64,000 nucleotides of DNA from Streptococcus parasanguinis ATCC 15912 (GCF_000164675.2 NC_015678.1:1488001-1552000), one strand, 5' to 3'; numbered from the stretch's first letter, positions 38,205-48,920 are shown. Notes: generated from the letters alone by a model not told the origin. A program made the numbers and translations.

Positions 38205-38266
38205 TTGCAAACGTTTTCGTCTTGTGATATACTTAAGTCGTTTTAGGAAAACATTTGTCTAAAACG
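38205..38266 (+). promoter_or_regulatory. malXCD promoter, operator and leader inverted repeat
   Basis: TTGCAA (38205-38210), 17-bp spacer, TATACT (38228-38233). The operator TGCAAACGTTTTCG (38206-38219) overlaps the -35 and matches both MalR and cre patterns. Just downstream the transcript would carry CGTTTTAG (38239-38246) and CTAAAACG (38259-38266), an 8-bp inverted repeat that may be a second regulator site or a 5' hairpin. Confidence 0.75.
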
Positions 38267-38311
38267 CTTTCTAATTATTATCTTTTTTTTATTCTTTAGG
38301 AGGAATAAATC

Positions 38312-39568
38312 ATGAAACGTACAATTTTACGTAGTGCTGCTGTACTTGGTACAGTTGGTTTTGCCGGCTTCTTACTTGCTGCTTGTAGCAATAGCTCATC
38401 AGGTTCTTCTGAGGCAAGTAAAGAAATCAACGTCTATGTAGACAAAGGCTACAAATCTTATGTTGAAGAAGCTGCAAAAGCTTTTGAAAAAGAAAATGGC
38501 GTAAAAGTTAAAATCAAAACTGGTGATGCTCTTGGTGGATTGGATAACCTTTCCCTTGATAACCAATCTAAAAAAGCTCCAGACGTTATGATGGCACCAT
38601 ACGACCGTGTAGGTGGTCTTGGTAACGATGGTCAATTAGCTGAAGTGACATTAAACAAAGATAGCCATACAGATAAAACAACTGAAGCTCTTGTAACAAA
38701 CGGTGGTAAAGTTTACGGTGCACCTGCCGTGATCGAAACTTTGGTTCTCTACTATAATAAAGACCTTGTAAGCGAAGCTCCAAAAACATTTGGTGACCTT
38801 GAAAATCTTGCAAAAGATAGCAAGTACGACTTCGCTAGCGAACCTGGTAAAACAACTGCCTTCTTAGCTGACTGGACAAACTTCTACTACACTTACGGTT
38901 TACTTTCAGGTAACGGCGGTTATGTATTTGGTAAAGACGGTACAGATCCTAAAGATATTGGATTGAACAACCAAGGTTCTGTCGATAGTATCGAATATGC
39001 AAAAACTTGGTATGCTAAATGGCCAAAAGGTATGCAAGATAGAAAAGGTGCTCCTAACTTCATCCAAACACAATTCCAAGAAGGAAAAACAGCTGCTATC
39101 ATCGATGGTCCTTGGAAAGCTGCTTCATTGAAAGAAGCTAAAGTAAACTACGGTGTCGCAACAATTCCAACCCTTCCAAACGGAAAAGCATACTCTGCCT
39201 TTGGTGGTGGTAAAGCTTGGGTTATCCCTTCAGGTGCGAAAAACCTTGACGGCGCTCAAAAATTCATTGACTACTTGACAAGCACTGATCAACAAAAAGC
39301 TTTGTTTGACAAGACCAATGAAGTTCCTGCTAACACAGAAGCTCGTAAATATGCGGTTAGCAAAAACGATGAATTGACAACTGCCGTTGTTGATCAATTC
39401 AAGAACGCTCAACCAATGCCAAATATCTCAGAAATGAGTGCTGTTTGGGATCCAGCTGCTACTATGCTTTTCGATGCTGTAAGTGGTAAAAAATCTGCAA
39501 AAGCATCTGCTGACGATGCAGTGAAATTGATTAAAGAAACCATCGAACAAAAATTCGGTAGCAAATAA
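38312..39568 (+). CDS. malX: Maltodextrin-binding lipoprotein MalX
   Basis: A 418-aa solute-binding protein of the carbohydrate ABC importer family. Signal peptide with lipobox LLAAC, Ser-rich linker, then the two-lobed fold beginning EINVYVDKGYKSYVEEAAKAFEKENGVKV. It delivers maltodextrins to MalC/MalD; the ATPase (MsmK-like) is encoded elsewhere. AGGAGG precedes the ATG. A hairpin after the gene may keep its expression above that of the permeases. Confidence 0.96.
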   Translation: MKRTILRSAAVLGTVGFAGFLLAACSNSSSGSSEASKEINVYVDKGYKSYVEEAAKAFEKENGVKVKIKTGDALGGLDNLSLDNQSKKAPDVMMAPYDRVGGLGNDGQLAEVTLNKDSHTDKTTEALVTNGGKVYGAPAVIETLVLYYNKDLVSEAPKTFGDLENLAKDSKYDFASEPGKTTAFLADWTNFYYTYGLLSGNGGYVFGKDGTDPKDIGLNNQGSVDSIEYAKTWYAKWPKGMQDRKGAPNFIQTQFQEGKTAAIIDGPWKAASLKEAKVNYGVATIPTLPNGKAYSAFGGGKAWVIPSGAKNLDGAQKFIDYLTSTDQQKALFDKTNEVPANTEARKYAVSKNDELTTAVVDQFKNAQPMPNISEMSAVWDPAATMLFDAVSGKKSAKASADDAVKLIKETIEQKFGSK

Positions 39569-39587
39569 GACAGTTTTTAGGTGTGAG

Positions 39588-39619
39588 TAAGAGGTTGGAG
39601 ACAAAGTCCCAACCTCTTA
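39588..39619 (+). terminator. Hairpin between malX and malC
   Basis: TAAGAGGTTGG/CCAACCTCTTA, an 11-bp perfect stem without a T run. Likely a partial terminator or 3' mRNA stabiliser of the kind often found after solute-binding protein genes. Confidence 0.7.
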
Positions 39620-39695
39620 TGTTCAATTTTCAAGCACAACTTACTGTCTGACTTGTCTTCTTGCTCTCTAGCAAGGACATTATAAGGAGATTTGA

Positions 39696-40991
39696 ATGAC
39701 TACAGAACAAAACCCAAAAAAGGCTATGTGCCTCTCTTTGATCCCGGGTCTTGGGCAAATTTATAACAAACAAAAAGCTAAAGGCTATATTTTTCTTGCA
39801 GTGACTGCTCTCTTTCTCGTTTACTTCATTGGAATTGGAGCTGGAGAATTATCGAAGTTAGTCACACTTGGAACCGTTCGTGGACAAGATAATTCCCTCT
39901 TTATCTTGATTCGTGGGGCCTTCCACTTGATCATCACTGTTGTTTACTTCCTATTTTACGCCTTAAATATTAAGGATGCTGGAACAGTTGCTAAACGCAT
40001 CAACAATGGGATTACCGTTCCAAAAACCTTGAAAGATATGGTTCATGCGATCTATGAAAATGGGTTCCCTTATCTTTTGATTATCCCTTCTTATATCGCT
40101 ATGACCTTTGCGATTATCTTCCCAGTTTTGGTTACCTTGATGATCGCCTTTACCAACTATGACTTCAAACATACCGCACCAACAACCTTGTTGGATTGGA
40201 TCGGGTTCCAAAACTTCACTAACATGTGGACCTTGAGTACCTTCCGTTCAGCCTTTACATCTGTTCTTGGCTGGACCTTGATTTGGGCTCTCGCAGCATC
40301 AACTCTTCAAATTGTACTCGGTATTTTGACAGCCATTGTGGCAAACCAACCATTCGTAAAAGGAAAACGAATCTTTGGGGTTATCTTCTTGCTTCCTTGG
40401 GCTGTTCCAGCCTTCATCACTATCCTTACATTCTCAAATATGTTTAACGATAGTGTCGGTGCCATCAACGCCCAAGTTATCCCATTGTTTGCAAAGATCT
40501 TCCCATTCTTAGATGGTGTCTTGATTCCTTGGAAGACAGATCCTACTTGGACAAAAATCGCTTTGATTATGATGCAAGGTTGGCTTGGCTTCCCTTATAT
40601 CTACGTCTTGACTTTGGGGATTCTTCAATCGATTCCAAACGATCTTTACGAAGCTGCTTATATTGATGGTGCCAATGGTTGGCAAAAATTCCGCAACATC
40701 ACTTTCCCAATGATTATGGCTGTTGCAGCACCAACCTTGATCAGTCAATACACCTTCAACTTTAACAACTTCTCCATCATTTACTTGTTTAACGATGGGG
40801 GACCCGGTTCTGTCGGAGGAAATGCTGGATCTACAGATATCTTGATTTCTTGGATCTATAAGTTGACAACTAATACTTCTCCTCAATATTCAATGGCCGC
40901 AGCGGTAACCTTGATTATCTCTGTGATCGTGATCTCAATCTCAATGATTGCCTTCAAGAAACTACATGCATTTGATATGGAGGATGTATAA
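39696..40991 (+). CDS. malC: Maltodextrin ABC transporter permease MalC
   Basis: A 431-aa MalF-type permease with about eight spans and the ATPase-docking EAA loop [20 protein letters not shown] (about 320-340). It starts with a cytosolic section containing a first pair of spans, as in other MalF proteins. Stop is directly followed by malD. Confidence 0.96.
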   Translation: MTTEQNPKKAMCLSLIPGLGQIYNKQKAKGYIFLAVTALFLVYFIGIGAGELSKLVTLGTVRGQDNSLFILIRGAFHLIITVVYFLFYALNIKDAGTVAKRINNGITVPKTLKDMVHAIYENGFPYLLIIPSYIAMTFAIIFPVLVTLMIAFTNYDFKHTAPTTLLDWIGFQNFTNMWTLSTFRSAFTSVLGWTLIWALAASTLQIVLGILTAIVANQPFVKGKRIFGVIFLLPWAVPAFITILTFSNMFNDSVGAINAQVIPLFAKIFPFLDGVLIPWKTDPTWTKIALIMMQGWLGFPYIYVLTLGILQSIPNDLYEAAYIDGANGWQKFRNITFPMIMAVAAPTLISQYTFNFNNFSIIYLFNDGGPGSVGGNAGSTDILISWIYKLTTNTSPQYSMAAAVTLIISVIVISISMIAFKKLHAFDMEDV

Positions 40992-40992
40992 A

Positions 40993-41835
40993 ATGAAAAA
41001 TTCAGTTCAATTTAAACGCCGCCTCAATCATTTCTTGACTTACCTGTACATGGTGGTTCTTTCAATCATCATTATCTACCCGCTGTTGATTACGATCTTA
41101 TCAGCCTTCAAGTCAGGGAACGTCAGTGCCTTTACACTTGATTTTAGTGGCAATCTTAGTTTTGATAACTTCTCAAAACTTTTCTCTGAAACTCCTTATG
41201 GCACTTGGTATATGAATACCTTGATCATCGCGATTATTACGATGGTGGTACAAACCAGCATTGTCACCTTCGCAGGTTATGCCTATAGTCGTTACAACTT
41301 CTTAGCGCGTAAGCAAAGTTTGGTCTTCTTCTTGATCATCCAAATGGTCCCAACTATGGCAGCCCTCACAGCCTTCTTCGTTATGGCTTTGATGCTGAAT
41401 GCCTTGAACCAACCTTGGTTCTTGATCTTCCTTTATGTTGGTGGTGGTATTCCAATGAATGCTTGGTTGATGAAGGGTTACTTCGATACCGTTCCAATCT
41501 CACTTGATGAATCTGCTAAATTGGATGGTGCAGGACACTTCCGTCGCTTCTGGCAAATTGTCCTTCCACTTGTTCGTCCAATGATTGCCGTTCAAGCACT
41601 TTGGGCTTTCATGGGTCCTTTCGGAGACTATATCTTGTCTAAATTCTTGCTTCGTGATGAAGTGAACTATACTGTAGCCGTTGGTCTTCAAACCTTTATC
41701 AGTGACCAAAAAGATCAAAAAATCGCCTTCTTTGCAGCCGGTGCTATTTTGATCGCGGTTCCAATCTGTATCCTATTCTTCTTCCTACAAAAGAACTTTG
41801 TTTCAGGCTTGACAGCTGGTGGGGATAAAGGATAA
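40993..41835 (+). CDS. malD: Maltodextrin ABC transporter permease MalD
   Basis: A 280-aa MalG-type permease with six spans and the EAA loop [20 protein letters not shown]. The ATG at 40993 lies one base after the malC stop; an open frame extends 15 codons upstream inside malC but lacks a ribosome site. Confidence 0.96.
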   Translation: MKNSVQFKRRLNHFLTYLYMVVLSIIIIYPLLITILSAFKSGNVSAFTLDFSGNLSFDNFSKLFSETPYGTWYMNTLIIAIITMVVQTSIVTFAGYAYSRYNFLARKQSLVFFLIIQMVPTMAALTAFFVMALMLNALNQPWFLIFLYVGGGIPMNAWLMKGYFDTVPISLDESAKLDGAGHFRRFWQIVLPLVRPMIAVQALWAFMGPFGDYILSKFLLRDEVNYTVAVGLQTFISDQKDQKIAFFAAGAILIAVPICILFFFLQKNFVSGLTAGGDKG

Positions 41836-41871
41836 AATAGAACCTTATTTCAAACACATTTTATTTTTAAG

Positions 41872-41910
41872 TTAAGGGTAGTATGGTGGATGCTTTACTA
41901 CCCTTCGTTA
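41872..41910 (+). terminator. Hairpin between malD and malA
   Basis: AAGGGTAGTA/TACTACCCTT, 10-bp stem without a good T run; it separates the transporter genes from malA-malR-pulA and probably lets some transcripts through. Confidence 0.6.
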
Positions 41911-41978
41911 AGAATAAAATCAATCAAAGAGATTCCTCTTTGCATCTCTGATTCTCTTATGTTTAGAAAGGTCATCTC

Positions 41979-42791
41979 ATGCCCTATCCTTTTAATTATT
42001 TCGCAAGTATCTTCAATTTCCGCTCTTCTTTTGCAAACCGCAAAAAGCTGAGTTGGTTCCAAATGATTTTTACTTCTTTCTTTCTGATTTCTGTCACACT
42101 ATTACCAGTGGCTCTTCAAAACGCTCAACTCAAAACCTATCCCTTAACAACCTTTGTCAGCGATGTGTTTGATCCCTTATCAAATGACGTCATGAAAGAT
42201 ATCCAAGAACACGTCGTGATCAAAGACCAAGAGCTCACCTATACAGGAACTAGCCCTGTACACAAGACTTCAAAAGGACAGGTTGTCTTGGGCCAAGAAG
42301 CAAAGGCGAGTGAAGGCAAGGAGTTAACCCTCCATTTTGGTCGAAAACAGTTGATCATCTCAAAAGAAAATAAAGAACTCGCTACCGTCTCATACCAGGC
42401 TATCAATCAAGAGAGCCTCCGGGATAAAAAAAGCTTCACTCAAGCTATCTCTAGCGATTGGTTCCGTGAAAATCGACTCCCTGTCAGTCTCTTTCTCGTG
42501 ATTTTCTCTGGCTTCTTATCGACAGTCAATTATTTGATTCTCATCGTAGGGGCATCTTTCTTCCTCTACTTGACACGAAAATCTCGACTCTTTTCACTAC
42601 AAACTTTCAAGGAATGTTTCAATTGTATTCTGAATTGCTTGGGACTCCCTATTTTACTGAGTGTCTTCATCAGTTTACTATTCCATCAAGTATTTACTAC
42701 GACGATCATGATCCAAAATGTCTTATTTGTACTCTATCTTGCTATGGTATTTTATAAGACCCACTTCCGTGATCCAGACTATCACCGCTAG
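41979..42791 (+). CDS. malA: MalA, DUF1189 membrane protein
   Basis: A 270-aa protein with an N-terminal span (about 30-50), an extracytoplasmic domain (about 55-165) and three C-terminal spans, as in DUF1189. In pneumococcus the same gene precedes malR and is called malA. Its biochemical role in maltodextrin use is not defined. Confidence 0.85.
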   Translation: MPYPFNYFASIFNFRSSFANRKKLSWFQMIFTSFFLISVTLLPVALQNAQLKTYPLTTFVSDVFDPLSNDVMKDIQEHVVIKDQELTYTGTSPVHKTSKGQVVLGQEAKASEGKELTLHFGRKQLIISKENKELATVSYQAINQESLRDKKSFTQAISSDWFRENRLPVSLFLVIFSGFLSTVNYLILIVGASFFLYLTRKSRLFSLQTFKECFNCILNCLGLPILLSVFISLLFHQVFTTTIMIQNVLFVLYLAMVFYKTHFRDPDYHR

Positions 42792-42802
42792 GAGGTTTTC
42801 TC

Positions 42803-43786
42803 ATGCGTGTTACCATCAAAGATGTGGCGAAACTCGCTGGCGTCGCGCCTTCAACTGTCACGCGCGTCATCCAAAACAAATCCACGATTAGTGATGAAAC
42901 AAAAAAACGTGTCCGTGAGGCCATGGTCGAATTGGACTACCATCCCAATCTTAATGCTCGCAGCCTTGTCAGCCAATCTAGTCAAGTCATTGCTTTGGTC
43001 CTACCAATCGACAGTGACGTCTTCTACCAGAATCCTTTCTTCCCAACTGTTTTAAGAGGGATTACCCAGATCGCGTCAGACAATGATTATGCCATCCAAA
43101 TCTGTACGGGGCAAAATGAAGAACGGCGGCTCGACAACCTCAAACAACTCATCTACGGAAATCGTGTAGATGGTTTGATTTTCCTTTATTCCAACCCGAA
43201 TGATCCCCTCGTTGAATTTGCGATCAAAGACAAGTTCCCCTTCCTCATTCTCGGAAAGGCAGCTTCACCTTTTGTATCGCTAGTGGATAATGATAATATC
43301 AAGGCTGCATTTGATGCGACGGATTATTTCATTCAACAAAACTACCGAAAAATTGCTTTTATCGGGGGAAACAAAGAACTGTTCGTATCTCAAGACCGCT
43401 ACGAAGGTTATAAAGAAGCCCTCCAAAAAGCAGGGATTCCTCTCGATGAAAAACTGGTTCATTTCTCATTTGGTTTTATGTTGGAAGACAATTCTTATCA
43501 AATGATGGAGAGCCTTCCCCTAGCAGAGTTAGATGCCATCATGACAACCGATATTCTCGTTGCTGAAGGGGTGCGCCAATACCTATTAGAACACCAGCTG
43601 ACAATCCCGATTATTTCCTTTGATTCGATTAAGCCACGACTCGATATTGAAGCCTATATTGACATCAATGCAGTGGAACTCGGACGTGAGTCTGTTCGGA
43701 CAATTCTACAAATTATCAAGGATCACAAAGAAGGAAAAACCGTTTGCTACCGTCAATTGATTGACCATACCATTACGAAACTCTAG
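42803..43786 (+). CDS. malR: MalR, LacI-family maltose repressor
   Basis: A 327-aa repressor. Helix-turn-helix TIKDVAKLAGVAPSTVTRVI is at residues 3-22, followed by a hinge and a periplasmic-binding-like effector domain. It should bind the AACG-centred palindromes at 38007-38020 and 38206-38219 and release them when maltose or maltodextrin is present. 11 bp after malA, 8 bp before the pullulanase gene. Confidence 0.93.
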   Translation: MRVTIKDVAKLAGVAPSTVTRVIQNKSTISDETKKRVREAMVELDYHPNLNARSLVSQSSQVIALVLPIDSDVFYQNPFFPTVLRGITQIASDNDYAIQICTGQNEERRLDNLKQLIYGNRVDGLIFLYSNPNDPLVEFAIKDKFPFLILGKAASPFVSLVDNDNIKAAFDATDYFIQQNYRKIAFIGGNKELFVSQDRYEGYKEALQKAGIPLDEKLVHFSFGFMLEDNSYQMMESLPLAELDAIMTTDILVAEGVRQYLLEHQLTIPIISFDSIKPRLDIEAYIDINAVELGRESVRTILQIIKDHKEGKTVCYRQLIDHTITKL

Positions 43787-43794
43787 GAGTCTTT

Positions 43795-45870
43795 ATGTCT
43801 ACATTTACTGCTTATTTAGATGACCAAGACCTCATTCGTATCCAAAAGGGAGAGGAGCATATCCTTCCTTTTTATTTGAAAACGAACCAAGGTCATCTTG
43901 CCTTAATCCCTGTCAAAACGTCAAGTGCAGCGACTGACACAGGAGACTATTTCTTAAGCCCTATTCCACTTGAACTCGGAGAAGAGTACACCATCTACGA
44001 TGCTACTGGAAATTCTTCTATACTCCACTATCGAAACATCGTTCGCAAACCCATTTTCGATCAAACCTTCACCTATAGTGGAGAGGATCTAGGAAGTTTC
44101 TACACACCAAGTCAGACGCAATTTAAATTCTGGGCACCCATTTCTCAAAATGTGACCCTCCATATTGAGGATCGTATGTATCCAATGACCCGTACAGAAA
44201 ACGGTGTCTGGGAACTCATGCTCAAAGGGGATTGGGAAGGAACTGCCTACCACTATGAGTTTCGTGTCAATGGCCTAGAACGTCGGATTCATGATCCCTA
44301 TGCTCTATCCTCTTTAGCGAACTCTGGAGATAGCTTCGTCATCGACCGGAAGAAGATCACACGTCCTATCAGGCGTGCCACTCGTCAATTAGACCCAACA
44401 GAAGCAATCATCTACGAGATGAGCGTTCGGGATTTCTCTGCCCAGAAAGAGGCTGGCTTTAAACATCCGGGTAAGTTCAAAGGCTTGACAGAGTCGCCCC
44501 AACTCAATGGTGAGATCCTTGGATTTGATTACCTTCAAAAACTGGGCATTACCCATGTACAGTTACTTCCTGTCTATGATTTCGGTAGTGTCGATGAAGA
44601 GGATCAATGGAAATCCTACAACTGGGGTTATGATCCTGTCCAATACAATGTTCCAGAAGGAAGCTATGCGAGTGATCCTAACGATCCTTATGCGCGAATC
44701 CTAGAGCTCCAAGACACTATTGACACTTATCACCAGGCTAATCTGAGTGTCATCATGGATGTAGTATACAATCACGTCTACCAGGCAGATGAGTACGCTT
44801 TTGAACAGATCGTTCCTGGTTATTTCTACCGTTATAATGCAGAGGGAGAGCGGACCAATGGAACCTTCTGTGGAAATGACGTAGCAAGTGAACGCTCCAT
44901 GGTGAGACAGTATATCAAGCAATCCCTCAAACAATGGGTTTCCCTCTACGGCTTTGATGGGTTTCGCTTTGATTTGATGGGAATCCTAGACATTCAAACC
45001 ATGACAGAGATTGCAGAAGAACTCCGTGAAATCTATCCTAACATCTATCTCTATGGGGAAGGGTGGAAGATGGATACGGGCCTCTCTGAAGATCAGCTCG
45101 CTCACCAGTATAATTCGAAACGATTACCAGCCTTTGGCTTTTTCAGTGATAACTTCCGGGATACGGTCAAGAGAACACTTGTAGCCGGTCACCGTCGTGA
45201 GAGTCAACATCCTGCAAATGATTTTGCTAACATCCTAACAGCAAATGTTGGTAAAGTAAGGCCTGCTCATTTCACCCAACCTCAACAAGCCATTCAATAC
45301 GTCGAATGCCATGATAATGCAACTGTTTTTGATTATTTCCAACTTGAAAGGGAAGAAATTCGCCTAGAGGAGCGAAAAGCTCTCTCACGCCTCGCTCTTC
45401 ATCTGGTATTATTATCCCAAGGAGTACCTTTTATCCATGCTGGCCAAGAACGTTACCGCACAAAAGGGCTCGAAGACAACACCTACAACTTGCCAGATAG
45501 TCTCAACCAATTGGACTGGACATCCCTTTCAAAATGCCAAGAAGAAATTTCTTTTCTTGAAGAATTGATTGCTTATCGAAAATCACAGCCACTCCTTCGT
45601 TTGAAAAAAGGGCAAGAGATTCGAGACTACTGTGATGTCAAATGGTTGTCTGACCATCATTTTATCTACACGATTGAGAAAGATCGTGAAAAAATAACGA
45701 TTCTTGTCAATATCAGTGATCAAGAACAGACCTATCAACATCCGAGCGATAGTCAGCTGCTATTTGCTTATCCTCATGCCAACCTCCAAGCGCCTATTCC
45801 TAAAGGAAAGAAACTTTCTATTCCTGCCCATAGTTGGCTCCTTCTCCGCGAAACTAAATCAACAAAATAA
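43795..45870 (+). CDS. pulA: Type I pullulanase, intracellular
   Basis: A 691-aa GH13 debranching enzyme. A CBM48-like domain (FKFWAPISQNVTLHIE) precedes the catalytic barrel with YNWGYDP (type I pullulanase signature), nucleophile Asp in FRFDLMG (near residue 393), acid/base Glu in YGEGW (near 422) and VECHDN. No signal peptide or LPXTG, so it acts on imported branched dextrins, unlike the wall-bound SpuA type. Its place after malR ties it to the maltodextrin regulon. Confidence 0.93.
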   Translation: MSTFTAYLDDQDLIRIQKGEEHILPFYLKTNQGHLALIPVKTSSAATDTGDYFLSPIPLELGEEYTIYDATGNSSILHYRNIVRKPIFDQTFTYSGEDLGSFYTPSQTQFKFWAPISQNVTLHIEDRMYPMTRTENGVWELMLKGDWEGTAYHYEFRVNGLERRIHDPYALSSLANSGDSFVIDRKKITRPIRRATRQLDPTEAIIYEMSVRDFSAQKEAGFKHPGKFKGLTESPQLNGEILGFDYLQKLGITHVQLLPVYDFGSVDEEDQWKSYNWGYDPVQYNVPEGSYASDPNDPYARILELQDTIDTYHQANLSVIMDVVYNHVYQADEYAFEQIVPGYFYRYNAEGERTNGTFCGNDVASERSMVRQYIKQSLKQWVSLYGFDGFRFDLMGILDIQTMTEIAEELREIYPNIYLYGEGWKMDTGLSEDQLAHQYNSKRLPAFGFFSDNFRDTVKRTLVAGHRRESQHPANDFANILTANVGKVRPAHFTQPQQAIQYVECHDNATVFDYFQLEREEIRLEERKALSRLALHLVLLSQGVPFIHAGQERYRTKGLEDNTYNLPDSLNQLDWTSLSKCQEEISFLEELIAYRKSQPLLRLKKGQEIRDYCDVKWLSDHHFIYTIEKDREKITILVNISDQEQTYQHPSDSQLLFAYPHANLQAPIPKGKKLSIPAHSWLLLRETKSTK

Positions 45871-46046
45871 GAGGCTGGGACAAAAGTCCTAGCCTCTCAA
45901 TTATTTTTGGATTGTCGAGCAAGACGCAGTGGTTGAGTGGGCTCTACTACGCTGATTTCATCAGCTTTTACAGCCCTACTCAACTGTGCGGAGGTGGGAT
46001 GACGAAATCGAATTCTAACGAATTACCGATTTCTGTCCCACTCTCT
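45871..46046 (+). repeat. Three-hairpin intergenic repeat, copy 2 (complete)
   Basis: Begins right after the pullulanase stop and ends 5 bp before the yitT stop, so it is the whole convergent gap. Hairpins: GAGGCTGGGAC...GTCCTAGCCTC (45871-45896), TTGAGT-GGGCT...AGCCC-T-ACTCAA enclosing GCTGAT/ATCAGC (45933-45983), and GTGGGA...GAAATCG/CGATTTC...TCCCAC (45994-46041). The outer stems with adjoining T and A residues can terminate both genes. Confidence 0.9.
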
Positions 46047-46051
46047 TATTT

Positions 46052-46993
46052 TTATTCTTCTGTTTCTACAAAGCGTCCAATGATATGAACGTTTTCTGAA
46101 ATGGTGATAAAAGCTTGAGGATCAGCTTTTTTCATAATATATTTGAATTCATTAAACTCTGCACGCGTAATAACTGTCAGCAGAACCGCTTTTTCCTGAT
46201 GGTTATAGGTTCCCTCTGCATTGTGGATAATGGTTGCTCCACGATGCAATTTTTTATGAATCTTTTCAATAATGGCATCCGGCTGGCTCGTTACGATCAT
46301 TGCCTGCATCCGTTTTTGCTTGGTAAAGACAGCATCCGTTACTCGACTCGATACGAAGATGGGAATCATAGAGTAAAGAGCATACTTCCAACCAAAGGTC
46401 AGACCAGCGATCAACATAATGGTCCCATTGACCAAAAAGGAGATGCTGCCGACATTCTTTCCTGTCCGTTTTCGAATCGTCAAACTGACAATATCCGTTC
46501 CTCCACTGGAAATGTTGTTCCGAAGAGCAAAACCAATCCCTGTTCCCATGACAACCCCACCAAATAGGGCATTCATGATCGGATCGTTGGTCAACGTAAT
46601 CACTGGCACGAACTGAATAAAGAGGGAACTCATCGAAACCGTAATAAAGGTAAAGATGGTAAATTTATGGCCAATTTGATACCAAGCCACAATCATCAAA
46701 GGGATATTGATGGCATAAAAGGTTAAGGAAACGGGAATCGTAAAGCCAATAAAGCGTTGGCTCAGAACAGATAAAATCTGAGCTAGACCTGTTGCACCGC
46801 TGGAGTATACATGTCCTGGTTGAAAGAAGAAGTTGACGGCAATCGCTGATAGAAAACCATACAGCAAGGAAGCTGACACTTTTTCATCGTATTTCTCACG
46901 GGAGATGCTCTTCAGCACGCGCAATAATTTAATGTTATAAGCTAGTCGCCGCACATGATAGCGAAATAGCTTATGAAAGCGAATTTTTTTCAT
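46052..46993 (-). CDS. YitT family membrane protein
   Basis: A 313-aa protein with five or six spans of the DUF161 type (ISSGGTDIVSL, FGWKYALYSMIPIFVSSRVTDAVF) and a C-terminal DUF2179 domain (MQAMIVTSQPDAIIEKIHKKLHRGATI). The family is common in Firmicutes but its substrate is unknown. The ATG at 46993 is preferred to an in-frame TTG 6 bp upstream. Confidence 0.88.
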   Translation of the reverse strand: MKKIRFHKLFRYHVRRLAYNIKLLRVLKSISREKYDEKVSASLLYGFLSAIAVNFFFQPGHVYSSGATGLAQILSVLSQRFIGFTIPVSLTFYAINIPLMIVAWYQIGHKFTIFTFITVSMSSLFIQFVPVITLTNDPIMNALFGGVVMGTGIGFALRNNISSGGTDIVSLTIRKRTGKNVGSISFLVNGTIMLIAGLTFGWKYALYSMIPIFVSSRVTDAVFTKQKRMQAMIVTSQPDAIIEKIHKKLHRGATIIHNAEGTYNHQEKAVLLTVITRAEFNEFKYIMKKADPQAFITISENVHIIGRFVETEE

Positions 46994-47068
46994 TTTCAAT
47001 CCATCGATTAGAAGAAAAGGAAAATCTTAGAGCAACTGATTCCTAGACTCTCCCTTTTCTCTCTTGTC

Positions 47069-48823
47069 CTATTCTTGCTCTGCTACTTCTACTTGAAGAT
47101 TTAACTCATCCAATTGCTTTTCAGAAACGACAGAAGGAGCTTGTGTCATTGGATCTGTCGCCTTGTTATTCTTAGGAAAGGCAATGACTTCCCGAATATT
47201 ATCTTCACCTGCAAGAAGCATCACGAAGCGGTCCAAACCAATCGCCAATCCTCCATGTGGTGGGAAACCATAATCCATTGCTTCCAACAAGAAACCAAAT
47301 TGTTCATTGGCAGCTTCTTTTGTAAATCCAAGTGCCTTAAACATCCGTTCTTGTAAATCTTTATGATTAATCCGTAGGCTTCCTCCACCTAATTCATAGC
47401 CATTTAAGACGATATCATAGGCAATTGCTCGAACTTTTGAAAGATCTCCTTCCAATTCATGCTCTGTTTCAGCTTGTGGGAGTGTAAATGGATGGTGAGC
47501 AGACATATAACGGCCTTCTTCTTCAGACCATTCAAACATTGGCCAATCCACTACCCAAAGGAAGTTGTATTGATTGTTGTCAATCAAGTCAAGCTCTTTC
47601 GCAAGACGAACACGCAAAGCACCAAGCGTTGCATTGGCTACTTCAAGAGTATCTGCTACAAAGAGAACTAGATCTTTGTCTTCTAACTGTAAAGCAGCTG
47701 TCAAGTCACTTGTCAAGTCTGTCAAGAACTTCGCAACAGGACCGTTCAAAGTACCCTCAGCATATTTCACCCAAGCAAGACCTTTTGCACCGTATTGCTT
47801 CGCAACTTCTGTCAATTTATCGATGTCTTTACGAGAGTAATGATCCGCTGCACCTTTGACAACAATCGCCTTAACTGTTGGAGCTTCTGAAAAGACTTTA
47901 AAGTCTACACCCTTGACAAGATCTGTCAAGTCTTGAAGCAACATTTCAAAACGTGTATCTGGTTTATCTGAACCATACAAGGCCATGGCATCATCATAAT
48001 TCATCCGTGGGAATGGGAGTGTTACTTCAATTCCCTTGGTTTCTTTCATAACACGGGCAATCAAGCCTTCTGTGATATCTTGGATTTCTTGATCACTCAA
48101 GAAAGAGGTTTCCAAGTCGACCTGTGTAAACTCAGGTTGACGGTCTCCACGTAAATCCTCATCACGGAAACACTTCACGATTTGATAATAGCGGTCAAAT
48201 CCAGCATTCATCAACAATTGTTTTGTAATCTGAGGACTTTGTGGAAGGGCATAGAAATGACCCTTATTGACACGAGAAGGAACCAGGTAGTCACGTGCTC
48301 CTTCTGGAGTTGACTTAGAAAGAAACGGTGTTTCCACATCAATAAATTCTAATTCATCTAAGTAATTGCGGATCGAATGAGTTACTTTTGCACGGAGTTT
48401 GAGATTTTCCAACATCTCAGGACGACGAAGGTCTAAGTAGCGGTAACGAAGACGGGTATCATCATTGGCTTCAATTCCGTCCTTGATTTCAAATGGTGTT
48501 GTTTTAGCAGTATTAAGAACCGTAATAGCTTCTACCTTGAGTTCTACTGCTCCAGTTGGCAAGTTCGGATTAGCTTGTTCACGAGCTTCCACAAGACCTG
48601 TCACTTCTACAACATATTCACTACGGATGCTTTCAGCTGTAGCCATCACTTCTGCACTAACTGTTTCTGGATTGATCACCAATTGCATGATTCCTTCGCG
48701 GTCGCGTAGATCGATAAAGATCAAACCACCCAAGTCACGACGACGGCTAACCCATCCTTTCAAGGTAATATGAGTTCCAATGTGTTCTTCACGAACACGT
48801 CCAGCATACATTGAACGTTTCAT
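47069..48823 (-). CDS. aspS: Aspartyl-tRNA synthetase
   Basis: A 584-aa class II synthetase of the bacterial type with an N-terminal OB anticodon domain ([23 protein letters not shown]), motif 2 ([20 protein letters not shown]), a GAD insertion and motif 3 ([16 protein letters not shown]). Complete. An extended -10 (TGGTAAAAT) lies upstream at about 48860. Confidence 0.98.
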   Translation of the reverse strand: MKRSMYAGRVREEHIGTHITLKGWVSRRRDLGGLIFIDLRDREGIMQLVINPETVSAEVMATAESIRSEYVVEVTGLVEAREQANPNLPTGAVELKVEAITVLNTAKTTPFEIKDGIEANDDTRLRYRYLDLRRPEMLENLKLRAKVTHSIRNYLDELEFIDVETPFLSKSTPEGARDYLVPSRVNKGHFYALPQSPQITKQLLMNAGFDRYYQIVKCFRDEDLRGDRQPEFTQVDLETSFLSDQEIQDITEGLIARVMKETKGIEVTLPFPRMNYDDAMALYGSDKPDTRFEMLLQDLTDLVKGVDFKVFSEAPTVKAIVVKGAADHYSRKDIDKLTEVAKQYGAKGLAWVKYAEGTLNGPVAKFLTDLTSDLTAALQLEDKDLVLFVADTLEVANATLGALRVRLAKELDLIDNNQYNFLWVVDWPMFEWSEEEGRYMSAHHPFTLPQAETEHELEGDLSKVRAIAYDIVLNGYELGGGSLRINHKDLQERMFKALGFTKEAANEQFGFLLEAMDYGFPPHGGLAIGLDRFVMLLAGEDNIREVIAFPKNNKATDPMTQAPSVVSEKQLDELNLQVEVAEQE

Positions 48824-48920
48824 TTCTAATTAATCTCCAAACTAATATTCTTCCTTCTATTTTACCATAAAGACCAACAGAAAGTGGCCTTTAGCTCAAC
48901 TTTTTCAGTCAGCAACTTCT

